This document shows positions 48,239 through 60,600 of a stretch of DNA of 64,000 nucleotides, piece by piece (position 1 is the stretch's first letter; every line of letters begins with the position of its first letter). Made by a program: the position numbers and the translations under genes. A model generated the notes under the pieces. That model was not told the DNA's origin and searched no databases. It saw only the letters and a program-made list of their open reading frames with translations. Location: positions 868,001 to 932,000 of the forward strand of contig CM041108.1 of the NCBI GenBank assembly GCA_023079485.1, given 5' to 3'. The DNA comes from Archilochus colubris. Taxonomy: Eukaryota > Chordata > Aves > Apodiformes > Trochilidae.

Positions 48239-48957
48239 AAGTAAGAAATAATAATTGAAGATTGGATTGTGAACTAGCCCAGCAGCACAAGTTATCATAT
48301 TACCCACCATCAAAATTAATTAAAACTGCCCTAGTCTCTAACCTAGGCAAACAGTGTGAGCTCTCTGGCCTCACCACAGCATCCTGACTGAGAGTCTCCC
48401 CCTCTGGATGTCTCCCTGCAGCAAGATTCTGGAAGATTATGGAATCCAAGAAGCTCCTGCAGCCTCTCAGAACAGGTGCAGGAGCTGGAAAAGACTGAAC
48501 TTGGTCTCTGTAATTTGGGGATCACATTTCATAAAGTACAGGGACCCATTTGTTATGTTCTGGGGAGCTGAGGGTGGCCATACCCCCATAAATATGTACA
48601 AGAACCCATCCATTCCCTCCCTCTGCTTTCAAGCATCTTGCCAGCATCCTCTTGATCATAACTGCTGCTGCACACTGAGTTTATATCCCAGACAGAAAAA
48701 TGTATTTATAATCTCTGGGACAACCTCCTTGCCAGCTGAGAAATTCAAAGCTGCATAGATCACCCCTTGGGTGTCACCTCCTGTCACTTGACCTTTACAG
48801 AAGAATAAACTGCAGCCATTTCTCCGCCTCATTTTGCACCTATTGAGGTGAAACCTGGGTGGTGTTTGAGCACAGGGTGGGTTTTGCCCACAGTTTAGAG
48901 ACTTCAGGGTAGCCATGGGTGAGTGAGAAAGCACAGAGAGGGGCTCAGTGAGGAGGT

Positions 48958-48985
48958 GGGAGGGATGGGAGGGTGGGAGGGTGGG
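48958..48985 (+). other. Strong G-quadruplex motif
   Basis: Seven GGG runs (48958, 48962, 48967, 48971, 48975, 48979 and 48983) separated by loops of one or two bases (A, AT or T). This fits the G3+N1-7 rule with very short loops, which in general favours a stable parallel quadruplex on the plus strand. It could equally be read as a (GGGAGGGT)n microsatellite. Confidence 0.8.
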
Positions 48986-49581
48986 AGAACGATGCTGCTT
49001 CTGCACAGCATCCTGAGAACTCTCAGGGACAGGGGCTGCAGGATTCCAGGTAAGAAAATCCCTCCTGATTCCCTCCAGTGTCCCTTGGGGCTGTTATTCA
49101 GCCTATCTCACCCCAACCCATTCCACCCCACCCCAAATCTCCAGCTTCCTTCCTTTCTGCCCTGCTTTCTACATTCCTGAGGACCCTTCCATCCTGCAAA
49201 ATCTGCCCTGAGTGTAAGGGACTCCAATTTGGATTTTTAGGATGGAAGAGGGAGAGGAAAAGGAAAAGGTGGTAGTTTTTTATTTTTATTTTTCTTCTTT
49301 CTTCCTGAGAACAGCAGGAATTGGGGAAGGATTGACTTGGTGCTATCCACCAGGACAAAACTTTCCATCAAGAAGTAAGTAAGAAAAATAGCAGCTGGGG
49401 AAAAAAAAAAAAAGGAGAAGCCTGGAAGGAGAGAAACCCTACCAAGAGCTGAAAATCTCCTTGGAGGCCAGCAAAGGATTTTTGGGGAAGGAATTGGCAG
49501 CACGGAGGGGGAAGGCATGAAGAAATTAACTGTTATCAAAAGAAATTAAACAGGTAAAGGGGAAGGTGGGAGAAAAGCCCA

Positions 49582-49640
49582 GGAAGAAGCATCCTGGGGG
49601 GGATGGAAGAAGCATCTTGGGGGGATGGAAGAAGCATCCT
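49582..49640. repeat. 22-23 bp tandem, ~2.6 copies
   Basis: Units beginning GGAAGAAGCATCCTGGGG at 49582, 49605 and 49627, each ending in a G run plus GAT. The third copy is partial. Confidence 0.9.
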
Positions 49641-50611
49641 CATTTCAGGGGTCACAGTGATACAGAGAAAGCCCAAAACCATGGGGACTACAACATCCAT
49701 TTGTGTTTTGGTTTGGTTTGTTTGGGTTTTTTTGCAAAATCCCAGCTCAGGTGCCCCAGGAGGGAGGGAGCTGCAGTGCTTTGGGGTGAGGAGAGAACAC
49801 AAAACATCTTCAAAGAGCTGACAGGGCCCAGTGGGGATGGCAAAGCAGACTTCTTCCTGGATCCCAGAGGAGACCCAGCAGAATTTGTTGCAAGCCAGGA
49901 AAGCATAGAAAAGTTGATGGAGCGAGGCTGACTTGGAAGGCAAGGACCTGCCCTGCAAGGACAATGAGGTTTGTTACCAACCCTCCCTATCCCCCTCCTG
50001 CTTTGGGCTGGGCTTTTGTGGTTTAACCCATTCCTGGTGCTGATGGGCTTGAGGGCTGCCCAGAAGGACACAGCTCAGCAAAATCCATCCCAAACATCTC
50101 ACTTGCTTTGGGTCCCCTCCTATTTCATCCCGACCCAAGCCCTGACCCTTTGCATTCTGCACATTAGGATATGAACCCTTCTGCACAGAGTGTGCACAGG
50201 GAATCTACAGCTGCCTTGTCCTGACCTCACAGGCAGTGTCAGTTCCTGCTCTTGGGATTGCCCTGCTCCCAACTTTAAAAATCCCATTTCAGCTCCAGAA
50301 GCATCATTTGAAGGTTATTTTCCTCCCTCTTTCCCTCGCCCCCACCCACCACTTGCCTCTCCCTCAGCCAGGAGGGGGGCAGAGGGCTTTCCTCCCAGCC
50401 AGAAATTTCCCTTCTATCCAGTAAAAACCAGGCACCCAATTAAACCCAAGAATCCTAGAAACCTGCCAGCAATCAAACACACTTTTAAAAATCCAGAGCA
50501 GCAGGGACGTTAAATCAATACATCCAGGTACCAACTTGCAGTCTGCAGCAGCTTCTGATGCTGCGTTTTCTGCAGCCCCATTTTAGAAACAACAAAAATT
50601 CCCATTTGGGG

Positions 50612-50978
50612 CTTTTTCTTTTTCTTTTTCTTTTTCTTTTTCTTTTTCTTTTTCTTTTTCTTTTTCTTTTTCTTTTTCTTTTTCTTTTTCTTTTTCTTTT
50701 TCTTTTTCTTTTTCTTTTTTTCCTTTTCCTTTTCCTTTTCCTTTTCCTTTTCCTCTTTCTTTTCCTCTTTCTTTTCCTTTTTCCTTTTTCCTTTTCCTTT
50801 TTCCTTTTTCCTTTTCCTTTTTCCTTTTTCCTTTTCCTTTTCCTTTTTCTTTTCTTTTCTTTTTTCTTTTTCCTTTTTCCTTTTCCTTTTTCTTTTCTTT
50901 TTCCTTTTTCCTTTTTCCTTTTCCTTTCTCCTTTTCCTTTTTCCTTTTTCCTTTTCCCTTTTCCCTTTTTCCTTTTTT
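50612..50978. repeat. 367-bp pyrimidine tract, CTTTTT/CCTTTT hexamers
   Basis: (CTTTTT)n at about 50612-50720, (CCTTTT)n at about 50721-50755, then mixed CTTTTC, CCTTTTT and CCCTTTT words to 50978. The plus strand is entirely pyrimidine. The six-base period leaves a frame open (50558-51043) that reads as alternating Phe-Leu; it is not a gene. Long mirror-symmetric polypyrimidine DNA of this type can form triplexes. Confidence 0.97.
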
Positions 50979-51572
50979 ATGTCTCTTCCCTCCTTCAGCT
51001 TCCCCAGAGCAGCTTCCTGACCAATGAGCTCATAAAGGACTGAGGGGAATCAAGAGGTGTTTGGAACTGGTGTAAAAATTGGCAGCCAAACCCTAAGAAA
51101 ACAGCACAGCCTGTGTGGTAAGACACTGCCCTGCTCTCTGTGTGGGATGTGGGAGGGATGGATGGTTTGGGATAGATGTTACCAGTGATTTGGGGTTCGG
51201 TTTGGGTTTGGTTTTGTTGTTGTTGTTTGTTTGTTTTTACAGAGGGGAAAAAATTAAGAGTTTTTCATTTCTGAGCTGCTTCCCAGCACTAGCTGAGAGC
51301 TCTGCCAAGTTCAGAGATCTTTTCTATATGGCCTGGCACAAAGAGGTTGGAGATGTCCATGGACAGGGGAGGTGATGGATGCTCAGGAGGATCAGTGCCT
51401 TTCATCAATCTGCTGGGAAGAGAAGAGTCACCAGTTTTGGGGCCATTCATCACCTCCCTGACTTGCTGGGTTTAGTCTCTGTTTTCAGGGAGATTTCACC
51501 TCAAACAAGTCCAGCTTGTCACCTCTTGATGGTGATGCCTCCCGGGGACTGCAGGGAACCATGGCTGCTTGC
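50979..51572. other. Unique non-coding stretch
   Basis: Separates the pyrimidine tract from the purine array. Apart from a T/G-rich patch at 51196-51238, nothing is recognised. Confidence 0.5.
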
Positions 51573-51642
51573 AAGGAGAAAGGAAAAAGGGAAAAGGAGA
51601 AAGGAAAAAGGGAAAAGGAGAAAGGAAAAAGGAAAAAGGAAA
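51573..51642. repeat. 21-bp purine tandem, ~3.3 copies
   Basis: The unit AAGGAGAAAGGAAAAAGGGA plus A starts at 51573, 51594 and 51615, the last followed by further GGAAAAA words. It is purely purine on the plus strand. Its reverse complement shares words such as TTCCTTTCTCCTT with the pyrimidine tract about 600 bp upstream. Confidence 0.95.
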
Positions 51643-51922
51643 CCACTTTGGTGAGTTATCCAGGCACTTGGGCTGCCATCACCAAATCTGCAGAAGGTTG
51701 AGAAGCACCCAACACCTTTGCTGGCAGTTTAAATACCCCACATGCAGCAGCAGAGAAGTATTTTAAGCATATTCAGTGCTTTAACAGTTTTATTTGGGCT
51801 ATGTTTTCGATGTCCCTTCACCTGGAAACCCAGAACCTTCCATCTTCAGAGCCCAAATGCAATAAACACAGCAGTAGCCATAAAAAAAATGTCTTTTCTT
51901 CTGACCTGGAGCAGCTTTTTTT

Positions 51923-51939
51923 AAAAAAAAAAAAAAAAA
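51923..51939. repeat. Poly-A run
   Basis: Seventeen A directly after seven T, giving a T7A17 switch. Confidence 0.9.
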
Positions 51940-52293
51940 GTGGATGCTGAGACTTGCATCCTGCCAGGAGCAAGCTGCTTATCCATACGAGGAACTAGCA
52001 CGTGCCCTGGACCAATGGGTGGTGAAGTCCCTTTACTTTCTTATTTTATTTTATTTTTTTAAGTCCTTTCCAGCACTAAACCACAAGCTTGAAATTAATG
52101 ACCACTTTGTGGGGAGAAAATGTACTCATTGACCTGGGATTGAACTTCAGCCATTTGAGGCAAAACATTTGCTGCCGTTCAAATGTTCTTTTTTCAGGAG
52201 TGGTGGAACAAACCCCTTGATCTTCTGAATACAAAATGTTCTTAATGCCAGTGAGTTGTGTCATCTCTCATCCTCAGAAGTTCATTTTGGAAA

Positions 52294-52305
52294 GGGGGGG
52301 GGGGG
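52294..52305. repeat. Poly-G run
   Basis: Twelve consecutive G, the longest G run in the window. Such runs are error-prone in sequencing. Confidence 0.88.
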
Positions 52306-53529
52306 AGAGGGATGTCGAACAGGTTTTTCATTCATTTAATACCAAGAGGCAGCCAAAGAGAATCTCTCCTGCGAGTTTTCCGCATGGCTGCAGCTCCAAA
52401 ATATGATCAGGTTGGTGGAATAATGAGCCAGGTGACACCCAAGTTGAGGAGCTGAGGATCTGCAGCCCCAAACCCATGGTCTCAGCATCTCCATGGTTAT
52501 ATCACAGTCCATTTTCCCTTTTCACAGGTTATTGCTCTCTCTCATGCTCACCCCAGATGAGCGAGGGGTAGGAACCCACCACCCAGAGACCCCCAGAGGC
52601 ATCAGGAAGGGGATCTACCCCATCTGCCAGGGAAAAAAAATATAAATCTGTCATTACGGAGTCCTGTTTCCTCCCTTGGCTAATAGGATTACTCAAAAAT
52701 GTTTTAAATCAACCCCTTCCCCAAAGCTTGCAGTTGGTTTTTAAATGAGACTTTTTTTGACCTTTCTGCTGGTTGTTGGCTCCAAGTCAGAGTCTCAAAA
52801 CTCTCTGGGGTTCCCTGAGCCATATTGCTTGGGAAAAGGGGGTGTTGAGGGGTGGGAGGGTCAGAAAAGGACTGATTTTCCATCTCAGCAACCAGGGAAA
52901 GCATCTTGTAGGCTGAAGAGATGGATTTAGCACAGGAGGTTTTGGTGCCGATCCTGAGCTGCTCCCAGAGGAGGCACCTGGGAGAAAGAAAAGATGCTGA
53001 AAAATCAGCAAGATTGGAAAGCAAGGCCCAGAAGTAACCCGAGGGCCAGGGAAAATGCCTTACAGTGGAAGACTTAAAGATCTTTGCTTCTTTATCTTAT
53101 CAAGAAGAATGAGAGTGACTTGATTCTCCAGGAGAAAACACTGGGCATGGCAAAACCTCTTTAATCCATCAGCCAAAGGCACAACGAGAAGCAAAAGCTG
53201 GAAGCAGAAGCCAAATCTATTCAAATTAAAAATTAGGCACTGGGTTCTTATTTTCCCTTTTTCCTTTCTCCCCACACCCAACATGAAGGATTAACCATTA
53301 AACCAAACTCTCAGAGAAAGAGCACATCCTTCTCCAGCTCTCCAACCATCAGGCCAGGCCAGGTGGGGCTCACCAAAAGCCCAATATTTGGGTTTATTAC
53401 CTCGATTTGCAAGGCTGCAGATATTTCCAAGCCCCATCCAGCTCTCCTCCTCCCTTGCAGCCCCCTGCCAGACTCCCAAGTTTGCCACTTCCCAGCCCCT
53501 CTCTCTCCTTGCAGCCCACAGATGCATCT

Positions 53530-53880
53530 GATCCCCTCTGCAGATAATGACAGAAAATTACAGTGTAATAAGATAATGGGATTTATTTATAGAATTTGCT
53601 TTCCAATCACGCCCACACGATCTATGTATCCACACAGGCACATACACACAGCCCTTTCTATGTATATTTATTAGCTCTAAGTGCTTGGCTTTGTGGAAGT
53701 AAAATGCCACCTGGGGGATGTCGAGATGCTCCCAAGTGGCTCCATCCCAGCTCGAAGGGTGCTGGCACATCACAAATAGTCCTCTCATCATCATGACAAT
53801 GACACCATCTTTCCATGACACTTTTCTCTCAAAGCACTCGGAAAAGATTTAAAAAAAATAGAAATAAAAATGGAGAGAAG
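53530..53880. promoter_or_regulatory. Candidate conserved AT-rich block
   Basis: Unique block with GCAGATAATGACAG, CAGTGTAATAAGATAATGGG, TTTATTTATAG, CCAATCACGCCCACACG (GC-box or KLF-like CGCCCAC), TGTATATTTATTAGC, CACTCGGAAAAG and A-rich sequence. Motif-rich and mostly non-repetitive; the right part is A-rich. Inferred only. Confidence 0.35.
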
Positions 53881-56800
53881 GGAGGGGGGGGGTGAATAAA
53901 ATAAACGTAAACTGCTAAACAGATCCCAGTGAGTGCAACCATGAGGACTGCAATGCAATGCCAGATTTATCCAGAGACAAATCCTGTCTCCAATAGAAAC
54001 AAGCCAGGGAAATTTAAGGAGGCAGCATAGAGTTAGCTGAGGGTGGTCAGCCCAGCAGGACTCCTGAGGAACTTGCTCCTCTTGCTGGGTTTAAGAGAAG
54101 TGAAGTGAAGCAGGTTGCTGGGTCTCCAAATCCCAGCATGAAGAAGCCCAAAAAGAGCAGAGGGAGGAATGATGAAGAACCAGAATAATCAAATTGAGGG
54201 GTTTGCAGAATTTCTGGGGGTCTTGCTGGGTTTTCCAGACCACACCTGAGCATCGTGGGGTTATTAAAGCTTCAGGATTTGCAGTCTTGGAGGATTCATC
54301 CTCCTGCCACGAAGGCACTGAAAATTATTTTTTCTTTCCTAATTCCTGCATCCCCAAATCCATCTGGAAACTGAGGACAGAAGCTGTTTGTTCAAAAGGC
54401 AAACAGCCCAATTGCCCCTGCAAAATAATCCTGGATTAATTTAATTTAAATAAGCCTTAAGGAAGGAGCAGCCACTGCCATGGGGATATTTGCAGGTGAA
54501 ATTATAACAGAGTTGCTGAATCTTCAGGTTGCTGCTGCTCCAAGGGCCACCAACAGCCTTTTCTGGGGGAAACCAGCTTTTTTGGGGGGGGAAAAAAGGC
54601 CATTTTCAGCAGTGGTATCCATAAATGCATTTTGTCCATGTACTTGGCTAAGATATGGATGTAGAGCACCACGACAGGATTACTCCTGCTTATCCCAGGG
54701 CTGGGGGGATGGCTATGGGTGAACATCCCTGCTCAGCACCCCAGAGCATGTTTTCCCTCACCTGTGGGGAGGTGTCATTATTTCCTGAGGGCTGCTGAGC
54801 ATCTCCACTGAGCTCTGGGGAAGATCAAAGCCAAGTTCTGCTCAGGAGAGCTGAGCAAGATCATTTCCCAGTGCAGGAAAACAAGGAGAAGAGGTAAAAT
54901 CAGAGAGAAAAGGAGCACGGTTGGGAGCAAGGGGAAATTTTCCATCACTGGGACTGGTTCTGCTCCAAAAAAACCCCTCTGGGGTTCATTCACATCTCAC
55001 CTCTCATGACTCCATCAAGCCATGACCAAGCTTTCCCAGCCCACCAAGGAGCTGCTTTCTGGTTGGGTGTGGGGGATGCCAGGCTGGACACTGCTGCCCT
55101 TCACCACCCCCTTGGCCTCCAGCATCCTCAGCTCAGCTTTGCTGCTGGGGAAACTGCCAGGGTTTGGGTTGGTTTGGGTTTTTTTTTCCCAGAAATGCAA
55201 AGAACTCTGATCATCTTTTATAGATGCTGTTGCCTCGGGCAGAAAAGCCAAAGCAGTTTCACTCCTCCTTTGATTTTGGTGCTTTTAACCAGAGAGAAGA
55301 GAAAACCCCTCAGACCAGACTCCAGGCACTGGGGCCAAGGTGGGTGCCCCAACCATCACTTTCTCTTCACCCCAGCAATGGAAAACTCAACAATGACATC
55401 AATTTGGGGGCTCTTGCCAGGCTGGGGTGAAGGTGAGGGACTGGCAGAGGTTTCCTCTCCCAGAAAATGTAGTTGTGCTCCATATTCAAATGGCAGCTTA
55501 ATGAACCTTTCCCTCTTTCCAGCAACTTTAGCACATCATTAAAGAGCAGGAATGAATAATACATCTAGCAGTTGGATTAAGCTGAACTCCAGACCCAACT
55601 TAGCTTCAAAAGGAGGAGGGAAAAGAGGCTGCTGGAGGACGGGGAGGTGGATGAGAAGCTGGAGATCTTTCAGCTCTGATGTGCTGAGCAAGATTTCCCT
55701 GTGCCCATGGTCCTTCCCAGCAAGCTGAACTCCTGTCAGTTTAGCTCAGTGATGAGCAAGAGCTGCTCTTATCTGAAGCATCCCTCTTCTTTTCCTTCCT
55801 GGCCTGCAGAAAGAAAGGAATACATTTAATTTCTTTTAATTGTTGTAATATTTTTAATTATCACTCCCAGCAATCTCATCCCCAGGGTGCTGATCCTCAT
55901 CAGCTGAGCCAGGAGCAGGCTCAGGCTCCACGTGTGCATCTCTTCCCACCCTTAAAAAAAAAGAGAAGCAAATTGGGTTAAAAGAAAGGGTCCTGATCCA
56001 GGTCAGATCATACCTCCCCAAACTCTGGGCCAAATGATCCCATTGCCAAAGAGGAGGATTCATTAAATCCATACGGATTTGTAGGCAGGTGGAGGTTTGG
56101 CTACTCTTGGAGGCAGGGTCTGTGCCCCTGGCACCCAAGGGTATGGAAAGCATCCCAAGGAAGAAAAATTTATCTTCAAATGAAAGCTCATTTAAACCAG
56201 AAGGAAAAGGGAAAAAAAAAAAAATAGGGCAAGCAGGAGGCCAAATCAAACCATCTTTGGTTGAGGATGTGAAGCTGACCCTCCCCAAGGGAAAAATAAG
56301 CAATTAATGTTGAAAAGATTCACAGATTTTGATGTCAGGGCCTTTTTTCTTATCTGAATAAACTGTACTCATCAAATGTGGTCTTTGTTTCTATATTTTT
56401 GCCATTGATTTCTTTTTCTCTTCTTCTTTCTGATTGTTATATTTTGGATAGTGCTTACTGATGTGAAAAAGCCATCTTGTGCTGCTGATAAGCCTGGAGA
56501 TAACAGCAGAAGGTCAAGGAACGGATGGGGAAAGAGAGGAGAAGAAGGAAAAAGGTTTCAGCATCTCCAGCTCCATCCTCAATCCCCCCCCCTCCAGACC
56601 TGCAGAAAAATACCATTTAGTGGCCCAGAATGGTTAATTAGAAAGATTTTCCCCCAGGACCAGACTGGAGGAAGAAAGGAAGGAAACAATTTAACTGTAT
56701 TTCCTCCTTATCTGATCTCAGTCATTTTAATTTGTGCTCTCTTTGAGGCTTCTCCTTTTTGTCTGTCTGTGTGTGTGTTGTTCTTCTGCTCCTCTTGTGT

Positions 56801-57239
56801 GTGTGTTCAGCTGAGTAATGGTGACACTGCTGGAAAATGGGAGGATTCTCTTGTCTGGCCCAATATCCACTTCCAAGGGCACACAGTGATGGAGGGAGCT
56901 GGTGGTTTCCAGGGGAGGCAAGAAGAAAGAGAGAAACCTTTTGTTTATCAGACCTTAAAAAATTAAATTTACCACCTTGTCCCCATCTCAAAGCAAGAGT
57001 ACCCTGATCCTTTCTTAATTTTTCCCCCTTCCATGAAAGGGAAGCTGATCCCCAATGGAGCAGCAAAAAGAACTTCAGGGTGGGAGGCTTTAAGGAGAGG
57101 ATGAAGGGAACCACATTGGAGACTTCAGGATACAAAGTGGGGGCCAAGAAACCCCCAAAACCCAGAGCAGTGACACCCTGAAGCTTGGAGGAAAGCCCCT
57201 TACTTGGTTTGAATTGTACTATTTTTTTTTTCCCAATAG
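53881..57239. other. Unique non-coding stretch
   Basis: No gene or transposon recognised in over 3 kb. A G run lies at 53884-53892, (TG)n patches at about 56766-56804, and an AT-rich piece at 55823-55862. Open frames such as 55006-55542 and 56451-56966 have no domain. Confidence 0.5.
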
Positions 57240-57660
57240 CATTTCCAAGAAGCACTTTGATAAAATGGCAATTAATTGTGCCTGCCTTTCCTGGAGCAAT
57301 TAAGGGACTGTTTCACTTAGGGAAGAGCCCAGATGGAGCCAGAAGAAGGTCAAAGTAAAGCAAAGCCACCTTAAGCTTAATTGTAAAAGCAATTTGCTGC
57401 TTTGATTTTGGCCTCTGGAGCTGCTTTTAGTCCCCAGCCCAAGCGAGGGTCCCTGCACCCTAAACCATTCAGGGAAGCAGAAATAAGGATGCTAACAAAG
57501 CTTTGCCCAGGAGGAAAGGCAAGCCAGGATGTTGCTGAGGACATTCCAGTGCCAGGCTGGAGCAAAGGAGAACCCTGCAGCTCTAATTAAAAGGGCCACT
57601 GGAGCTAATGATCTGCCCAGTGCTAATTAACTTCAGAAAACATGGCAGCTCCACCTCACG
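57240..57660. promoter_or_regulatory. Candidate homeodomain-site cluster
   Basis: Repeated TAATT cores: GGCAATTAATTGTGCC near 57268-57283, GCAATTAAGG near 57296, CTTAATTG near 57376, CTAATTAAAAGG near 57583, GAGCTAATGATC near 57603 and GCTAATTAAC at 57622-57631. The spacing is loose and the middle part is ordinary. Enhancer identity is inferred. Confidence 0.36.
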
Positions 57661-60600
57661 ACTGGGTTCATGCAAGTGCCTTCTCCAGGCTCCTCCTCAT
57701 TTTTCCCAAGCCATCCCTGAGGATCATCTCCCAAGCAGGAGTAACTTAATCTTTGCAGACTTCTGAGATCCTCTTTTTTCTCTTTATTTTTTTTTCCTTT
57801 TTTTTCCTTTTTTTCTTTTTTTTCCTTTCTTTTTTAATTTGCCCACTTCTGCTTCCAAGCCTCTGAAATGGGTAACTTTTAATAGAAGTGTCTTCTCAGC
57901 CATATTTATAGCAGCATCACACCAACACGATGCCTGCAGGAAATCCAGGCAACACAGGAATTTAAATTTGGCTCCAGAAGGCAGCAAGGATGCAGCCCTG
58001 TCCTTCAGGAGGGGGTTTTCCCCACTTCCCTACTCCCCACTCCCATGACAGATCCCTGTGCTGAACCTCCTGCTTCCATGGGGATGGTTGGGATGGGATG
58101 TGGGAAATCTGAGCTCCAGCTTGGGGTTGGCTGGGGAGACCTTTAAGCACCAATTTGGGGGAGGGTGTTTGGTTTTTTTTTTAATTTCCTTTTATAGGTA
58201 AAGGGTTATTAAAAGGTTTCCCAGCCTCCAAGAAATGACCTGTGGGGTTTTCATCCTCTGCTATGTTCTTGGTTTGATCCCATCCTTTCTTCCTGGGGAA
58301 ATGCAGGATTTTGGAAGCACGACTGGCAGCCAGGCTCTGCCATCTGCTCTGGCCCCTCTCTCCTGCTTCCCAACAAACATATGGGACAATTAGACCTGGA
58401 AAAACATCTCACAGATCCTGTGTGACTGAAAGGAGGGCATATGCTCATTGCCCAAGAAATCCCAGCTCTGGGCTGGGTTTGCTCCTGAAGAAGACAGGGA
58501 GGGAGGGAAGGAGGGAGGGAGGCCAGGATGTTCCCCTCCACCCTGGTGGTTTGGAAGAGAAAAAGCTGCTCTGCTAGAGGAGAAAAGAAACAAATGATGG
58601 GAAGTGAGGAGATCTGGAGGTACCTGGAGCTTTGGAAGGGCTGAACCCTTTTAATTGGTGACTCAAAAAAAAAAAAAAAAGAAAAGAGAAAAAAAAAAAG
58701 CACAGGCTGGGCTTGCTGAGCCAAAAGCCCCGTGGAGGTTTGTACCAGATGAGCATCCCAAGGGTTCCCTGGCTCCTCCAGTGGTCAAACAGCTCTCTGT
58801 GTGTTGTGTCAGAGGAAAACTGCTCTCAGGGGCCATAACTGAATTGCTGCTGCACAAGGAGCTGCTCAGAGGGAGGATGGGAGGGATAAAAGCTCCTGAC
58901 TCCTCAGCAGCCCCCGGGGACAGGCAGTGCCCACAGCAGGAGCATCCTGGCTTTGGTGGTGGGATGTGCCCAAGGAGCAGAACAGCAGCTCTGTGGCTGC
59001 AGCTCCTGAGAACCCCTTGCAGATCACTAGGAAAATATCACAGATCAGGCAAAAATCATCCTTGGAGCCTGGAATGCCACTGATCCATTCTCCAAGCTCC
59101 ACCTGTATCTCAAGCTTGGGAAGAAATCCCTCCCTCTCATCTCATGATGCAAAATAATTTTTTTTTTATTTTTTTTTTTCCTCCAGATTTCTTTTATCCC
59201 CACTCCAGCTCTCTGCCAAAATCCAAAGCTCTCCTAAGCTCCCTCTTTCCCTTGCCTCCAGTCACCACCTGAGCCCCAGGATGCAGCTTGCTGGGAGGTG
59301 CTTTGGTTAATTTGGTTTCATTTAGAAGTTTAAATCTTCACATCCCTGGAAGCTGTTCTTGGGGTGAATCCAAAATGGAGCCTTTGCTGGGGATTTCTGG
59401 TTGTCAGCAGGGCAGTGGAAGGAGAAATGGCAGGAGAAATCCCAAATAAATACATGAGTATTCCAGGAAGATATTTCTTTCTTTCCTGAAGGGGAAAAAG
59501 GGAAGAATGAATGCAATTGGTCATCCACAATCTCAGTCTTTATGGAGAGAAGCTGCTGAGTTTTCATTTAATAAAGCACAAAGCTAAAATTAATTCATTT
59601 AAATTAAGCCTTTGCATGAGGATAAAAATAAAAGAGAAGACAGAAAAAAAAACCCAAAAAACCTTGTGGTTTGGGAGACAACAAGGGGGAGCTGGAATGG
59701 GTTTTTGTTAGGTACAAGGTGTGCACAGGGCTTTGCCATAAATGCCAAGAAAAGGGATAAATAAGGAGATGCCTCAATGCAAGTGTTGCCTCCACCCAGC
59801 CCAGATTTATCCGTGAGGTTTATGAAAAGTTATCCACTATCTGATGAAAAATTAAGGGGGATTTATTGTTTTTGTTCAAGAAAAGTTTCTCTTTTTGTCA
59901 CTGTTGAATTAGTTCTCTGCTGGAAAAAAGAAATTCTGGTTCCCTGTGAAATGAAATTAAGACTCTGATTTTTCCCAGTGAAAAGGGAAACTGAGGCAAG
60001 GGGAAAACCTTTGTCCCCTGGTTTTTGCTCCCCTTCCCCCATCCCTCAGCAAAAGGTAAATATTACCCAAGGAAAAGGTTGGAGAACAAAAACCAAAGTC
60101 AGTGGATTTCAGACAGCTGATGGAAACAGAAGAGATAAGTCCTGAGAACACAACCTGCATGGGGAGAAAAAGACAAATAGTGAAATAAATATGAAAAGAA
60201 GACAAATTTGGGCTATGGGGAGAGAGGGAGCCAGAGAGGAGAGAAGAAATTGCACAAAAATAGACGAGGTTTCCAGGAGACAAAGGTAAAATTGGGAAAA
60301 ATGAGATCTAAACCGAAGGGGGATAAATCATGAGGGCAGCAACGCCTGAAATTATTGGGAATAAAGGATTCCTGGTGAGTGAGACATCTCCTGCAAGAAG
60401 CAAACACAGCCCTGGTGAAAAGGGCAAGGCTGATGCGGGGCAGAAAAATGTGTTGGGTGACCCTGACTTCTCTGCTTCTCCTAAAGAGGCTTCTCCAGCC
60501 CCAGGGGTCTGGAAAGGTCCCTCCTGCTTGGCTAGAGCAACATCAGCCCCAAAAATCAAGTTTTGGAGGAGGACAATGAGATGGGGAGCAGCTATTGTGC

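Larger units (their letters stand above)
48016..50611. other. Unique non-coding stretch
   Basis: No gene recognised. It contains the T run at 48224-48238, the G-run cluster at 48958-48985 and the 22-23 bp tandem at 49582-49640. Frames such as 49536-49964 (minus) show no domain. Confidence 0.5.
51643..53529. other. Unique non-coding stretch
   Basis: No gene or transposon recognised. It has an A17 run at 51923-51939, a G12 run at 52294-52305 and a TTTTA patch at about 52040-52060. Confidence 0.5.

Noticed and set aside
50558..51043. 161-codon Phe-Leu repeat frame resembling a membrane protein
   Set aside because: Produced by (CTTTTT)n hexamers; no signal, domain or non-repetitive core.
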